Below, piece by piece: positions 55,228-63,558 of a DNA stretch of 64,000 bases. Source of the DNA: Alphaproteobacteria bacterium. GTDB taxonomy: Bacteria > Pseudomonadota > Alphaproteobacteria > CAAHEQ01 > UBA3637. Under the pieces are notes generated by a model. That model was not told the DNA's origin and did not search any database. It saw nothing but the letters and a program-made list of their open reading frames with translations. Position 1 is the stretch's first letter; each line of letters begins with the position of its first letter. The stretch is from the NCBI GenBank assembly GCA_017466695.1, contig JAFTTR010000033.1:1-64000 (forward strand), read 5' to 3'. The translations under genes were made by a program, and so were the position numbers.

Positions 55228-56127
55228 ATGTTTACATTATTAATAGCTTTTATTGCACCGATGCTGCATGCCGCTTCAAATATTCTAGATGCGCGTGTTT
55301 CGAATTTTTTATTTAAAAGTAATTCAGCGACCATTTTTTATTTAGGGATTACAAATTTATTTGTATTGCCATTTTTGATTTTATTGGGTGGTGTTGAAAT
55401 TTTAACTGTATCTGTTCGTGTGTGGCCTATTCTATTTGTGGTTGCATTGTTTGAAATTTTGTATCAAATCCCTTATTTTAAGTCGTTAAAAAGGATTGAC
55501 ACTTCTGTTGTTGGAGCAATGTTTTCTTTGGGAAAGATTTTGCTCCCAATTTTTGCATATATCATTGTAGGTGAACAACTGCGTTTTTGGCAATATGTCG
55601 GTTTTTTTATTATTATTGCAGCAACCTTATTTTTGAATTTGAAAAAAGGAGTTTCAATTCAAATTAATTTTGCTTTTTATTTAATGTTGATTGCTTCATT
55701 GATGATAACTCTTAATACTATTTTTTCAAAAAAAGCCTTATTGGAAATGAATTGGTTAAGTTTTAGTTTTTATTATATTGTATTGTCAGATGTTTTTTTG
55801 TTTTTAGCATTATTGCATCCTAAATTTTTTAAGAATATTAAAAAAGATTTTAAGGTATTTAAAAAGAATTTTTCACTTTTAATGTTGATGGAAATTGTGG
55901 ATCGAGCAGCTGTTTTAACCGGTATCTATGCGCTTTCTTTATTGCCGGTTATGGTGAGGGCAGGGATCAGTTCTACAACACCGATTTTTGTTTTGTTTTA
56001 TAGTTTGGTTTTATATAAAATTTTTGGCAGTCAGTTTAAAGAAAATTTGAGTAAAGGAGAAATGATTAAAAAATTATTTTGTTTTTTCTTTATTATTGTG
56101 GGTGTTGTTCTAACTGTTTATGAATAA
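55228..56127 (+). CDS. EamA/DMT-family transporter
   Basis: A 299-residue membrane protein with ten hydrophobic helices in two five-helix halves, typical of drug/metabolite transporters. FSLGKILLPIFAYIIVGEQLRFWQ (conserved helix-4/5 pattern, about 93-117) and a second-half equivalent STTPIFVLFYSLVLYKIFG are seen. Substrate unknown. It has its own promoter and may end at a short A/T hairpin near 56175-56195. Confidence 0.8.
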   Translation: MFTLLIAFIAPMLHAASNILDARVSNFLFKSNSATIFYLGITNLFVLPFLILLGGVEILTVSVRVWPILFVVALFEILYQIPYFKSLKRIDTSVVGAMFSLGKILLPIFAYIIVGEQLRFWQYVGFFIIIAATLFLNLKKGVSIQINFAFYLMLIASLMITLNTIFSKKALLEMNWLSFSFYYIVLSDVFLFLALLHPKFFKNIKKDFKVFKKNFSLLMLMEIVDRAAVLTGIYALSLLPVMVRAGISSTTPIFVLFYSLVLYKIFGSQFKENLSKGEMIKKLFCFFFIIVGVVLTVYE

Positions 56128-56183
56128 AAAAATGAATAAAAATAAAGAGAAATAAAAAAATATTAAAAAAATGAAAAAAAGAC

Positions 56184-56212
56184 TTGCTTTTTTATTATAA
56201 AATCTGTATAAA
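56184..56212 (+). promoter_or_regulatory. Promoter of tRNA-Val
   Basis: TTGCTT (56184-56189), 17 bases, TATAAA (56207-56212). Transcription would start about ten bases before the tRNA. The -35 box overlaps a short A-rich/T-rich hairpin (AAAAAG, loop, CTTTTT) that may end the upstream gene. Confidence 0.75.
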
Positions 56213-56228
56213 TAACTTTATCTTAGAT

Positions 56229-56305
56229 GGATGTGTAGCTCAGGTGGTTAGAGTATTACGTTGACATCGTAAGGGTCGCAAGTTCGAGTCTTGCCACATC
56301 CACCA
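56229..56305 (+). tRNA. tRNA-Val (anticodon GAC)
   Basis: A 77-base cloverleaf: acceptor GGATGTG/CACATCC, anticodon stem TTACG/CGTAA with anticodon GAC at 56263-56265, T-arm with TTCGAGTC, and encoded CCA. It reads GUC and GUU codons. Own promoter at 56184. Confidence 0.97.
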
Positions 56306-56308
56306 TTT

Positions 56309-56336
56309 AAAACCTACCTTTTGGTAGGTTTTTTTA
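56309..56336 (+). terminator. Terminator of tRNA-Val
   Basis: AAAACCTACC pairs with GGTAGGTTTT around a TTTT loop, followed by more T's; it starts three bases after the tRNA end. Confidence 0.9.
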
Positions 56337-56371
56337 TTGTTTAAAAAAGAAGTTTTTCTGAAATGAAAAAG

Positions 56372-56842
56372 TTATTTTAACTCATCAAGTGCTTTTTGCA
56401 AAATGCGTGCTGCTGCATAGGCGTCTAGAACTTTTTTTTGTTTTGATTCACGCATGCAGCGACCTGTTAAATATTCAGTTGCAAATTTTGACGTGTAGCG
56501 TTCATCAATTAAAAAAACTGGAAGGTTGTATTTTTCACTCACCCGATCAGAAAATAATCGAACATGATGTGCTATTTCACCTTCTTGGTTATCGGTTTGA
56601 AGTGGGAGCCCAATTACAATAGCTTTTACCTCTTTTGCTGGAATGATATCATCTAATTCTTTTAATTGGTGAATAATTTTAAATGGTTCAGCAACTTGAC
56701 CTGATTTATCTGATAAGGCAAGTCCGATTCTTTTCATACCATAATCTATTCCCAAAATAATGCCTGTTTTGGGAAAAATATTTTTACCTTCACTGAATAA
56801 AAAAACTTGTTTTTTTGTTTGTTTTTCGCTAGTATTACTCAT
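56372..56842 (-). CDS. ruvX: YqgF/RuvX family RNase H-fold protein (pre-16S rRNA nuclease)
   Basis: A 156-residue RNase H-fold nuclease. In E. coli the family member YqgF trims the 5' end of pre-16S rRNA; it is also annotated as a putative Holliday junction resolvase. The GIDYGMKRIGLALSD motif (about 29-43), VIGLPLQTDNQEG, and the DERYTSKFA end motif are present. ATG 56842 is used; an adjacent upstream GTG is the alternative. Only 30 bases separate it from the divergent rpiB. Confidence 0.92.
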   Translation of the reverse strand: MSNTSEKQTKKQVFLFSEGKNIFPKTGIILGIDYGMKRIGLALSDKSGQVAEPFKIIHQLKELDDIIPAKEVKAIVIGLPLQTDNQEGEIAHHVRLFSDRVSEKYNLPVFLIDERYTSKFATEYLTGRCMRESKQKKVLDAYAAARILQKALDELK

Positions 56843-56872
56843 CACTATTCTTATATGAGGAAATGCTTAAAT

Positions 56873-57331
56873 ATGCAAGTAAAAAAAATTGTTATGGCAT
56901 CAGATCATGCAGCTTGTGAGTTAAAATCTTATTTGAAAGAGTCTCTAACTTTACAAGGTTATGAAATTGTTGATTATGGGACTGATAGCGAAACACAATC
57001 TGTGGATTATCCAGATAAGGCTTATCTTTTGGCTAAGTCATTGAAAAAAGAAGAAGCTGATATTGGAATTTTGCTGTGTGGTTCTGGAATAGGAATGAGT
57101 ATTGCTGTTAATCGATATAATCACATTCGGGCTGCTCTTGTTCATTCAATTGAGTATGCTAAACTTGCACGTCAGCATAATAATGCGAATGTTTTGGTGC
57201 TTGGTGGGCGTTTTTTGAAACCCCAAGAAGCGCTTGAAATAACAAATACTTTTTTAACAACAGATTTTGAAGGGGATCGACACGCACGCCGAGTCGCAAA
57301 ATTAGGAGATATGCCACATGACTTTGAATAA
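56873..57331 (+). CDS. rpiB: Ribose-5-phosphate isomerase B
   Basis: Interconverts ribose-5-P and ribulose-5-P in the pentose phosphate pathway. [15 protein letters not shown] (about 8-22), [15 protein letters not shown] with the catalytic Cys, and [12 protein letters not shown] are all seen. At 152 residues it is typical. ATG 56873 is the start matching the family; GAGG lies about 12 bases upstream. It overlaps glyA by 14 bases, starting the rpiB-glyA-nrdR-nusB operon. Confidence 0.95.
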   Translation: MQVKKIVMASDHAACELKSYLKESLTLQGYEIVDYGTDSETQSVDYPDKAYLLAKSLKKEEADIGILLCGSGIGMSIAVNRYNHIRAALVHSIEYAKLARQHNNANVLVLGGRFLKPQEALEITNTFLTTDFEGDRHARRVAKLGDMPHDFE

Positions 57332-58610
57332 TTCATACTTATATTTTCATAAACCATTAGATCAAACAGATCCAATTTTGTCACGTATGATTACAAAAGA
57401 GTTGTGGCGTCAGCAGGATCATATTGAATTAATCGCTTCTGAAAATATTGTGTCAAAAGCTGTATTAGAAGCAGCAGGAAGTGTCTTAACAAACAAATAT
57501 GCAGAAGGATACGCAGCAAAAAGATATTATCATGGTTGTGAATGTGTTGACGAAGTTGAACTTCTTGCTATTGAAAGAGCAAAAAAACTTTTCAATGCTG
57601 GTTATGTGAATGTTCAACCTCATTCTGGTTCGCAAGCAAATTCAGCTGTTTATTTGGCTTTATTAGAGCCACAAGATACAATTTTGGGTATGGGATTAGA
57701 TGCAGGTGGTCATTTGACACATGGGTATAGGGCTTCTTCATCTGGTAAGTACTATAAAAGCATCTCTTACGGTGTTGATTCAAATGGGTACATTGATTAT
57801 GACGCAGTTGAAAGTTTGGCTATAGCCAATAAACCAAAATTAATTATCGCAGGGGGCTCTGCTTATCCAAGACAAATTAATTATGAAAAGTTTCGTTTAA
57901 TTGCTGATAAAGTAGGGGCATATTTAATGATAGATATGGCTCACTTTGCAGGTCTTGTTGCAGGAGGTGTTCTTGAAAATCCACTTAAATATGCAGATGT
58001 TGTGACAACAACAACACATAAAACGTTAAGAGGGCCTCGTGGAGGGATGATTTTAACAAATAATAAAGAGATTGCAAAAAAAATAAATTCAGCTGTTTTC
58101 CCTGGTCTTCAAGGGGGCCCGTTGATGCATATTATTGCAGCAAAAGCCGTTGCATTTGGTGAAGATTTACAAGATTCTTTCAAAGAATATGCTAAAAATG
58201 TGGTTAATAATGCTGGTGTTTTGGCAAAAACGTTAAAGTCAAAAGGTTATGATTTGGTCTCAGGTGGAACTGATACACATTTAATTTTATTAGATTTACG
58301 CTCAAAAGGGTTAACAGGGGCTGCTTCTTGTGATGCGTTGGCAGAAGCTGGAATTATTTGTAATAAGAACAGTGTGCCAAACGATCCAGAAAAACCAACT
58401 GTAACATCAGGTTTGCGTGTTGGGACACCAGCTGGAACAACAAGAGGTTTTGGCGCCAAAGAATTTGAAGAAATTGGCTTAATGATTGTTGAAATTTTGG
58501 ATGCTCTTGTTTTGGGAGAAGAAGAAACTCGAAAAGCTATTGCATCAGTACGTCAAAAAGTGCAAGAAATGTGTCTTAAATTTCCAATCTATGATACAGC
58601 AAAGGTGTAA
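57318..58610 (+). CDS. glyA: Serine hydroxymethyltransferase
   Basis: PLP enzyme converting serine and tetrahydrofolate to glycine and methylene-THF. The [16 protein letters not shown] start region, the PLP lysine in [14 protein letters not shown] (about residues 232-245), and the [12 protein letters not shown] stretch are intact. The 430-residue length is normal. AGGAG occurs within rpiB, ten bases before the ATG. The order rpiB-glyA-nrdR-nusB is close to what other Alphaproteobacteria show. Confidence 0.98.
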   Translation: MTLNNSYLYFHKPLDQTDPILSRMITKELWRQQDHIELIASENIVSKAVLEAAGSVLTNKYAEGYAAKRYYHGCECVDEVELLAIERAKKLFNAGYVNVQPHSGSQANSAVYLALLEPQDTILGMGLDAGGHLTHGYRASSSGKYYKSISYGVDSNGYIDYDAVESLAIANKPKLIIAGGSAYPRQINYEKFRLIADKVGAYLMIDMAHFAGLVAGGVLENPLKYADVVTTTTHKTLRGPRGGMILTNNKEIAKKINSAVFPGLQGGPLMHIIAAKAVAFGEDLQDSFKEYAKNVVNNAGVLAKTLKSKGYDLVSGGTDTHLILLDLRSKGLTGAASCDALAEAGIICNKNSVPNDPEKPTVTSGLRVGTPAGTTRGFGAKEFEEIGLMIVEILDALVLGEEETRKAIASVRQKVQEMCLKFPIYDTAKV

Positions 58611-58613
58611 TAT

Positions 58614-59072
58614 ATGAAGTGTCCTTTTTGTGGAAAAGCAGCTAGTCAGGTTAAGGATTCACGTCCCAGTGAAGATGGGACGTCAATTAGACGGCGTAGA
58701 TGCTGCCCAGAATGTGGTGGGCGTTTTACAACCTTTGAATATATTCAAAGTCAAGATCTTGTGGTTGTGAAAAAAAATGATGTTCGAGTTCCTTTTGAAC
58801 GTGAAAAATTGTATCGCTCCATTCATTTGGCGCTTAGAAAACGCGAGATTGATGAAGAGCGCATGGACCAATTGGTGGCACAAATTATTCAATCATTGGA
58901 AGAAAAAGGGGTAATTGAAATTCGTTCAAGTGAAATTGGTGAACTGGTGATGAATACGCTTTTAAAAATTGATAAAGTGGCATATGTTAGATATGCATCT
59001 GTGTATAAAAATTTTACATCTATGGAAGATTTTAAAGAATTTGCAGCAAAATTAATGGAAGGCAACGAATGA
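58614..59072 (+). CDS. nrdR: Transcriptional repressor NrdR
   Basis: Represses ribonucleotide reductase genes in response to dATP/ATP. The zinc ribbon MKCPFC...CCPEC (1-34) and the ATP-cone domain (VVKKNDVRVPFEREKLYRSI, about 50-69) are intact; the length is 152. It starts three bases after glyA and overlaps nusB by four. No NrdR box was recognised inside this window, so its target operon is elsewhere. Confidence 0.97.
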   Translation: MKCPFCGKAASQVKDSRPSEDGTSIRRRRCCPECGGRFTTFEYIQSQDLVVVKKNDVRVPFEREKLYRSIHLALRKREIDEERMDQLVAQIIQSLEEKGVIEIRSSEIGELVMNTLLKIDKVAYVRYASVYKNFTSMEDFKEFAAKLMEGNE

Positions 59073-59548
59073 CAAATATAAATCCAAATCAAAAATTTAC
59101 AAATGCACGTTTAATGGCTGTACAAGCTTGCTATGCAAAAGAAATGAATGATGAAAGATGGGAAAAAATCACATCAAAATTTTTGCTGGGTGAAATTGGT
59201 GGTCAAGTTATTGAAGATGGTGTAGCAGGGCGTGAAAAATATATTGATTTGCAACCAGCTGATGCAGCATTGTTTACAAAACTTGTTAAAGAATATCAAG
59301 AAAAAGAAGATGTGATTAATGATATTATCCGCACAAATTTAGGTGAAAAATTAGATTATGAAAGAATGGAAGTTTTGCTTAAATGTGTTTTAAGGATGGG
59401 TATAGCAGAATTTTATGCAAATCCAGATTTAGCAAGCGCTATCATTGTAAATGAATATGTTGATATGACACGAGCATTTTTCAGTGGGGTTGAGGCAAAA
59501 ATCGTCAACGCATTACTCGATAGATTTGCTAAGGTAATTCGTGATTAA
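59069..59548 (+). CDS. nusB: Transcription antitermination factor NusB
   Basis: Binds boxA RNA with NusE (S10) for rRNA antitermination. The 159-residue helical protein shows RLMAVQACYAKEM and the conserved C-terminal VNEYVDMTRAFFSGVEAKIVNALLDRFAK segment (about 128-156). It overlaps nrdR by ATGA. The common ribH neighbour is absent. The following hairpin ends the operon. Confidence 0.93.
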   Translation: MTNINPNQKFTNARLMAVQACYAKEMNDERWEKITSKFLLGEIGGQVIEDGVAGREKYIDLQPADAALFTKLVKEYQEKEDVINDIIRTNLGEKLDYERMEVLLKCVLRMGIAEFYANPDLASAIIVNEYVDMTRAFFSGVEAKIVNALLDRFAKVIRD

Positions 59549-59565
59549 AAAAGTTTATAAATTGA

Positions 59566-59594
59566 TTGACAAAACAAAAATAAAGAGCTATTAT
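59566..59594 (+). promoter_or_regulatory. GNAT gene promoter embedded in the nusB terminator
   Basis: TTGACA (59566-59571), 17 bases, TATTAT (59589-59594): a strong sigma-70 match. The -10 box forms the loop of the terminator hairpin 59577-59610. Confidence 0.85.
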
Positions 59595-59610
59595 GACGGC
59601 TCTTTATTTT
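59577..59610 (+). terminator. Terminator of the rpiB-glyA-nrdR-nusB operon
   Basis: A perfect 12-bp stem pairs 59577-59588 with 59599-59610 around a ten-base loop, and is followed by more T's. The loop is the -10 box of the next promoter. Confidence 0.85.
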
Positions 59611-59629
59611 TTTTGTATAAGTTTGATAA

Positions 59630-60283
59630 ATGAATGAATGTGTAGAAACAGATAGGTTGATTTTGCATCGCCATATTTTTGAAAATGGCACTGTTTTTGC
59701 ACAAATGGAGAAAAAACAATCTCAGTCTTCTCCTCAAGCTTTGGTTGATTTGTTAAAAAACAATCAAAATGTATTAAAAGGTATTTTTGGTTGGTGGCTT
59801 GATGTTGCGTCTGCTTATTCTGCAGGGTTGCATATTCATGAAGATTCACGAGCTTGGCGACATAAGGAACAGTTGCAATATTATGTGTATGAAAAGAATA
59901 CTCAAAAATGTATTGGAATTTTTTGTGCTATTATCAAAAAAAATGAAGCATATGTTTTGGCTTGGCTTTCTTCAAGTAGCCAAGGGAAGGGATATGCACG
60001 AGAGATTGCGAAAGTTTTTGATAAGGAACTTTTTGAAACACTGAATATTGATAAAGTGAGATATGAGTGTTTTAATTTAAACCCTCATAAAAGCAATGTG
60101 AGATCTTTTTTGAGCGCTTCTAGTTATAAAGAAGAAAAAACAACAGAACGAAGCACTATTTGGTGCAAAACAAAGGTCGATTATTATTCTAAAATAGGGA
60201 TTAAGCCATTATTGATTAAATCAAAAAATATGGGTTTGTCTTTTTTTCAGCGGCTTAAAAATATGTTTGGTTACGAAAGATAA
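59630..60283 (+). CDS. GNAT-family N-acetyltransferase (RimJ/RimL-like)
   Basis: A 217-residue protein. The ETDRLILHRH start and the acetyl-CoA loop SSSSQGKGYAREIAKVF (about 118-134) are typical of GNAT enzymes of the RimJ/RimL branch, which acetylate protein N termini or small molecules. The C terminus carries an extra basic tail (FFQRLKNMFGYER). It has its own promoter. The start ATG 59630 lacks a strong ribosome binding site. Substrate unknown. Confidence 0.75.
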   Translation: MNECVETDRLILHRHIFENGTVFAQMEKKQSQSSPQALVDLLKNNQNVLKGIFGWWLDVASAYSAGLHIHEDSRAWRHKEQLQYYVYEKNTQKCIGIFCAIIKKNEAYVLAWLSSSSQGKGYAREIAKVFDKELFETLNIDKVRYECFNLNPHKSNVRSFLSASSYKEEKTTERSTIWCKTKVDYYSKIGIKPLLIKSKNMGLSFFQRLKNMFGYER

Positions 60284-60285
60284 AT

Positions 60286-60322
60286 AAAACCCCTCACTTA
60301 TCACCAATAAGGGAGGGGTTTT
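60286..60322. terminator. Bidirectional terminator between GNAT and formate/nitrite channel genes
   Basis: AAAACCCCTC pairs with GAGGGGTTTT, and the inner CTTAT/ATAAG extends the stem past one mismatch to a five-base loop. It has T-runs on both strands and serves both convergent genes. Confidence 0.9.
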
Positions 60323-60329
60323 TGAAAAA

Positions 60330-61118
60330 TTAAGCTTCTTTTTTGTTATAAATATAGCCATAAATTGCACCGATGAATAAGGCTCCACCGATAATATTTC
60401 CAATTGTTGCTGGAATGAGATTGTCAACAATAAATTGACTCCAAGTGATATCAGCCCCTAAGTAAATGGCTGTTGGAATGAAGAACATATTTGCAATTGA
60501 GTGTTCGTATCCGAGTGTAACAAAAATCATCACTGGAACCCATATACCAAGTGCTTTTCCAATAACGTCTTTTCCTGCATATCCCATCCATGTCCCAAGG
60601 CAAACAAGTGCGTTGGCTCCAATAGCTTTTATGATAACAGTGTCCCATGGATATTTAAGTTTTCCATAAGCGAGAGTTTTTAAATAATCAACGTAGGGAG
60701 CGCCACTGATAATGCCTGTTTTATATGACATAAAATAAGCGATTAATTGGGTGCCGATAAAGTTAAATGCGTAGGCAAAAATCCAAACTTTGAGTAAAGT
60801 TAAAATAGATGTCTTTTTTTGCATGGTTGAAAGTGTCATGCCAGCACAATCACTGGTGAATAAATCAGCTCCAGCAATGCAAACCATAATCAATCCAACA
60901 GGAAAAAGGGCGCCTGCGAAAAATTTAACAAGTCCAGGATTTAATTCTTGAGTAACTGGCATTCCCCCAGCGACAACAATAGTGAGTAATCCACCAAGGG
61001 CAATAAAAGCACCACCTAAGATGGCAAAAAGCATGAATTTTAAGAAAGGCATATCGGCCTTTGATTTAGATGCATCTGCAAATAATTTTGCAATTTCTGC
61101 TGGTTGATAATATGACAT
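60330..61118 (-). CDS. Formate/nitrite transporter family channel
   Basis: A 262-residue pentameric channel of the FocA/NirC family with six helices. The GADLFTSDCAGMT region, and YEHSIANMFFIPTAIYLG (about 201-218), which carries the pore His, are intact. The E/H-S-I-A-N-M form fits FocA-like formate channels, but nitrite or hydrosulfide channels are similar. There is no pflB or nitrite reductase gene nearby to decide. Monocistronic; its presence suits a fermentative or anaerobic life. Confidence 0.92.
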   Translation of the reverse strand: MSYYQPAEIAKLFADASKSKADMPFLKFMLFAILGGAFIALGGLLTIVVAGGMPVTQELNPGLVKFFAGALFPVGLIMVCIAGADLFTSDCAGMTLSTMQKKTSILTLLKVWIFAYAFNFIGTQLIAYFMSYKTGIISGAPYVDYLKTLAYGKLKYPWDTVIIKAIGANALVCLGTWMGYAGKDVIGKALGIWVPVMIFVTLGYEHSIANMFFIPTAIYLGADITWSQFIVDNLIPATIGNIIGGALFIGAIYGYIYNKKEA

Positions 61119-61192
61119 TTTTTTCTCCTAAAAAATAAATAAGTATGCCCCTTTTATTCCTTTTTGCTACAAAAATCAAGTAAAAAGGTTTT

Positions 61193-62215
61193 TTATTTTG
61201 TTTTTTGATAATTTAGCTTTTTTAAATAGTTATCAATAGGGGATTTTTGCCCTTTTATTTTAAGGTTAAGGCAAGAAATGGGTATGTGCGTAATCGTTTT
61301 ATAATAAGAGTTAATGAAAGAGATTTTTTCTAATTCTTGTTGAAGTAAAGGGTTGTTTAAATTTTGATATGCCTCATCAACAACATAATCGAAGCGCCAC
61401 TTTGTTGCATAATTATTTATAGAAGAAATATCAAACTCTTTTAATGTATTTGGAACAAAATTATTTAAAATTTGCCTGCGATGTTTCTTGTTATGTGTTA
61501 AAAGGCATTTCATTAAAATGCCAATAGTTTCTTCTTCTGCATAACAAATGGCTTCTCGTTTAGATTGAAACAGGTGCTTGTTTAAGTTATATCTTTTTGA
61601 AATGATTTTATCAACAAAAGAAAGATTTTTTTCAGCTGTGTAAAAAGAATATGTTTTTGCCATAAAATAATTAAGACGAGCTGCAATAATAAAATCAACA
61701 CCTTTTGCATAGGCTTCTGTCATTTTATGCATAATGGGAAGAAGGTCGTTGAAATTAAATAGACCATCATAACCTTGTTTTAAATGTAGATATTCATGAA
61801 TAAAGGTTGCTGTTTTAAAATCAGGGGTTAAAAGAATGGTATTTTTTTTGTCTTTTGATGTTGGTTTTTCTTTTATTTTTCCAAGTGATGTAAGATTTTT
61901 ATCTATCTGGATATCAGCTGGAATCACTTTGTTTTTAAATAATTTAGCCACAAAGGGAGATAAATAAGATATAATGAGAATATCTTGTAAAACTTTTTCT
62001 TTTTTTTGATATAAAAGATTTGAAAAATCAATTTGTGTAACAATTTGTTTTAAATCATCTATTGTGAGATTATTTGTTGGATGTGTTTTATTTTCATTGT
62101 CTTTGAAGTAAATAAGATTTTTAAGCAATGATAGAGGTACGCTTGTTTTTTGACATAGGAAAGGCCTGTCATTCTCATGTTTGTTAAATAATGCATCATA
62201 AAAAGTATTAAACAT
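61193..62215 (-). CDS. Putative HExxH metallopeptidase, soluble paralogue
   Basis: A 340-residue protein with HEYLHLKQ-x-x-DG (H140, E141, H144) and a second acidic residue E167 in TEAYAKG, giving HExxH-N22-E, a gluzincin-like zinc site. A further conserved patch, ETIGILMKCLL, lies near residue 240. No signal peptide or membrane helix is seen. It is a paralogue of the gene immediately upstream, nine bases away, with the same motif spacing. I recall a DUF6782-type putative metallopeptidase family with such features but cannot confirm it. Target unknown. Confidence 0.6.
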   Translation of the reverse strand: MFNTFYDALFNKHENDRPFLCQKTSVPLSLLKNLIYFKDNENKTHPTNNLTIDDLKQIVTQIDFSNLLYQKKEKVLQDILIISYLSPFVAKLFKNKVIPADIQIDKNLTSLGKIKEKPTSKDKKNTILLTPDFKTATFIHEYLHLKQGYDGLFNFNDLLPIMHKMTEAYAKGVDFIIAARLNYFMAKTYSFYTAEKNLSFVDKIISKRYNLNKHLFQSKREAICYAEEETIGILMKCLLTHNKKHRRQILNNFVPNTLKEFDISSINNYATKWRFDYVVDEAYQNLNNPLLQQELEKISFINSYYKTITHIPISCLNLKIKGQKSPIDNYLKKLNYQKTK

Positions 62216-62224
62216 TAAAAAAAA

Positions 62225-63481
62225 TTAGTCCTTCCCATGTAAATGTTGGGTAAATTGAAAGAGTGCTGTTGGTTTTTGTTTTGAAATTTTGATACTTCTT
62301 ATATCTTGCGGAATGCCTGTTTCAGCTGTAAAATAAGCATTAAAATCTGGTATCATGTTAACTTCATGTTGGATAATGCTGGGTGTGTGTTTCAGAATTG
62401 AAAGTAGTTCGTTTTCACGCTTCAATACATCTTCATTAATATAATTTTTTCTCCAATTGAGACAGTATGTGTTAAAATTTAGTTTGTCTGTTTTGGAAGA
62501 AAAAGAACCACATGTTGTAACAAAAATTTCTTCACGCAGTTTTTTATCACTTTCTAAAAGGCATTTCATCAAAATCCCAATACTCATTTCTTCGGTTTTC
62601 CCTTTGAGTTCACGCTCGCTTAGTAAGGGGTGTTGTTTTTTTGCTTTTTGTAATTGACTTGTGTAAAGTGTTTTTTCCCAGTTGCTGAGCCAACTGTCTG
62701 ACGGATTACGTTTTTGGCACTCTGTTGTGATTTCATAATTTAAAATATAATTTAAACCTTGTGCTTGTGCCTCATTTATCAAATGTAAATAGTGGTTTAA
62801 ATTTTTTAAACAATAAGAGCCATCTTGAGCTTGTTTGAGGTGAAATATTTCATGTGTCGCAACTAAAGGGTTATCAAAATTTTGAAGAATAATTTTCCCT
62901 TCAACATCAATTTCAGGGGCAAAATCTGAAATTCCCGCACAATATAAATTTTTATCAATAAAAAGAGTTGCTGCTCGAATTTTACTTTTAAGAAGCTTGG
63001 CAACAAATGGACTAGAGTAAGAGGTAATAATTAAATCTTGAAGGATAAATTGTTGTTCTGATTTTTTAAGATGTGAAAAATCAATATAAGTTGTGAGATT
63101 TTTGATGTCATTTTCAGTCAAAGGATCATAAATAGAAGGGGTATTTTGGGGAGGATGTTTAACATAACAAAGCTGTTGCAAGACATCAGGAGAAACACTT
63201 ATTTCTCTTAGTTTGTTTGGAAATAATTCGTTTAATAATTTAAATGCTTTTCGAGTGATAAAAATCCACAACCCTGTTGTTATTAAAGGGGATAAGATAT
63301 TAAAAAGAGACTGTTTTTTTTGAGTTTGTTGCTTTTTATCAAAAAATTCAATTGAATTATTTAAAAGAATAGTGCCTTGATAAACTGAAAAAGCAAGAGA
63401 TGCTAAATAACATAAGAAAAAGATTTTTCTTTTCTTATGGGTGTTTTTTTGAAGCCGGTTTTGTAAAATAGAAGCACTCAT
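62225..63481 (-). CDS. Putative HExxH metallopeptidase, membrane-anchored paralogue
   Basis: A 418-residue protein with two N-terminal hydrophobic segments (about 20-40 and 62-80), then a soluble domain with THEIFHLKQ-x-x-DG (H210, E211, H214) and E237 in NEAQAQG. The MSIGILMKCLL patch recurs near residue 310. Both paralogues share DL-ITSY-SPFVAKLLK before the zinc site. The anchor probably keeps the catalytic domain at the inner membrane; which side is unclear. A direct tandem duplication is the simplest origin. Activity is inferred from the motif only. Confidence 0.62.
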   Translation of the reverse strand: MSASILQNRLQKNTHKKRKIFFLCYLASLAFSVYQGTILLNNSIEFFDKKQQTQKKQSLFNILSPLITTGLWIFITRKAFKLLNELFPNKLREISVSPDVLQQLCYVKHPPQNTPSIYDPLTENDIKNLTTYIDFSHLKKSEQQFILQDLIITSYSSPFVAKLLKSKIRAATLFIDKNLYCAGISDFAPEIDVEGKIILQNFDNPLVATHEIFHLKQAQDGSYCLKNLNHYLHLINEAQAQGLNYILNYEITTECQKRNPSDSWLSNWEKTLYTSQLQKAKKQHPLLSERELKGKTEEMSIGILMKCLLESDKKLREEIFVTTCGSFSSKTDKLNFNTYCLNWRKNYINEDVLKRENELLSILKHTPSIIQHEVNMIPDFNAYFTAETGIPQDIRSIKISKQKPTALFQFTQHLHGKD

Positions 63482-63558
63482 TTTTGACGATAAAAAAATA
63501 TGTTAAACTCCTTGGGGAAAAGAGTTTAACATAAAACTAGATTTTTGTCAAAAATTAT

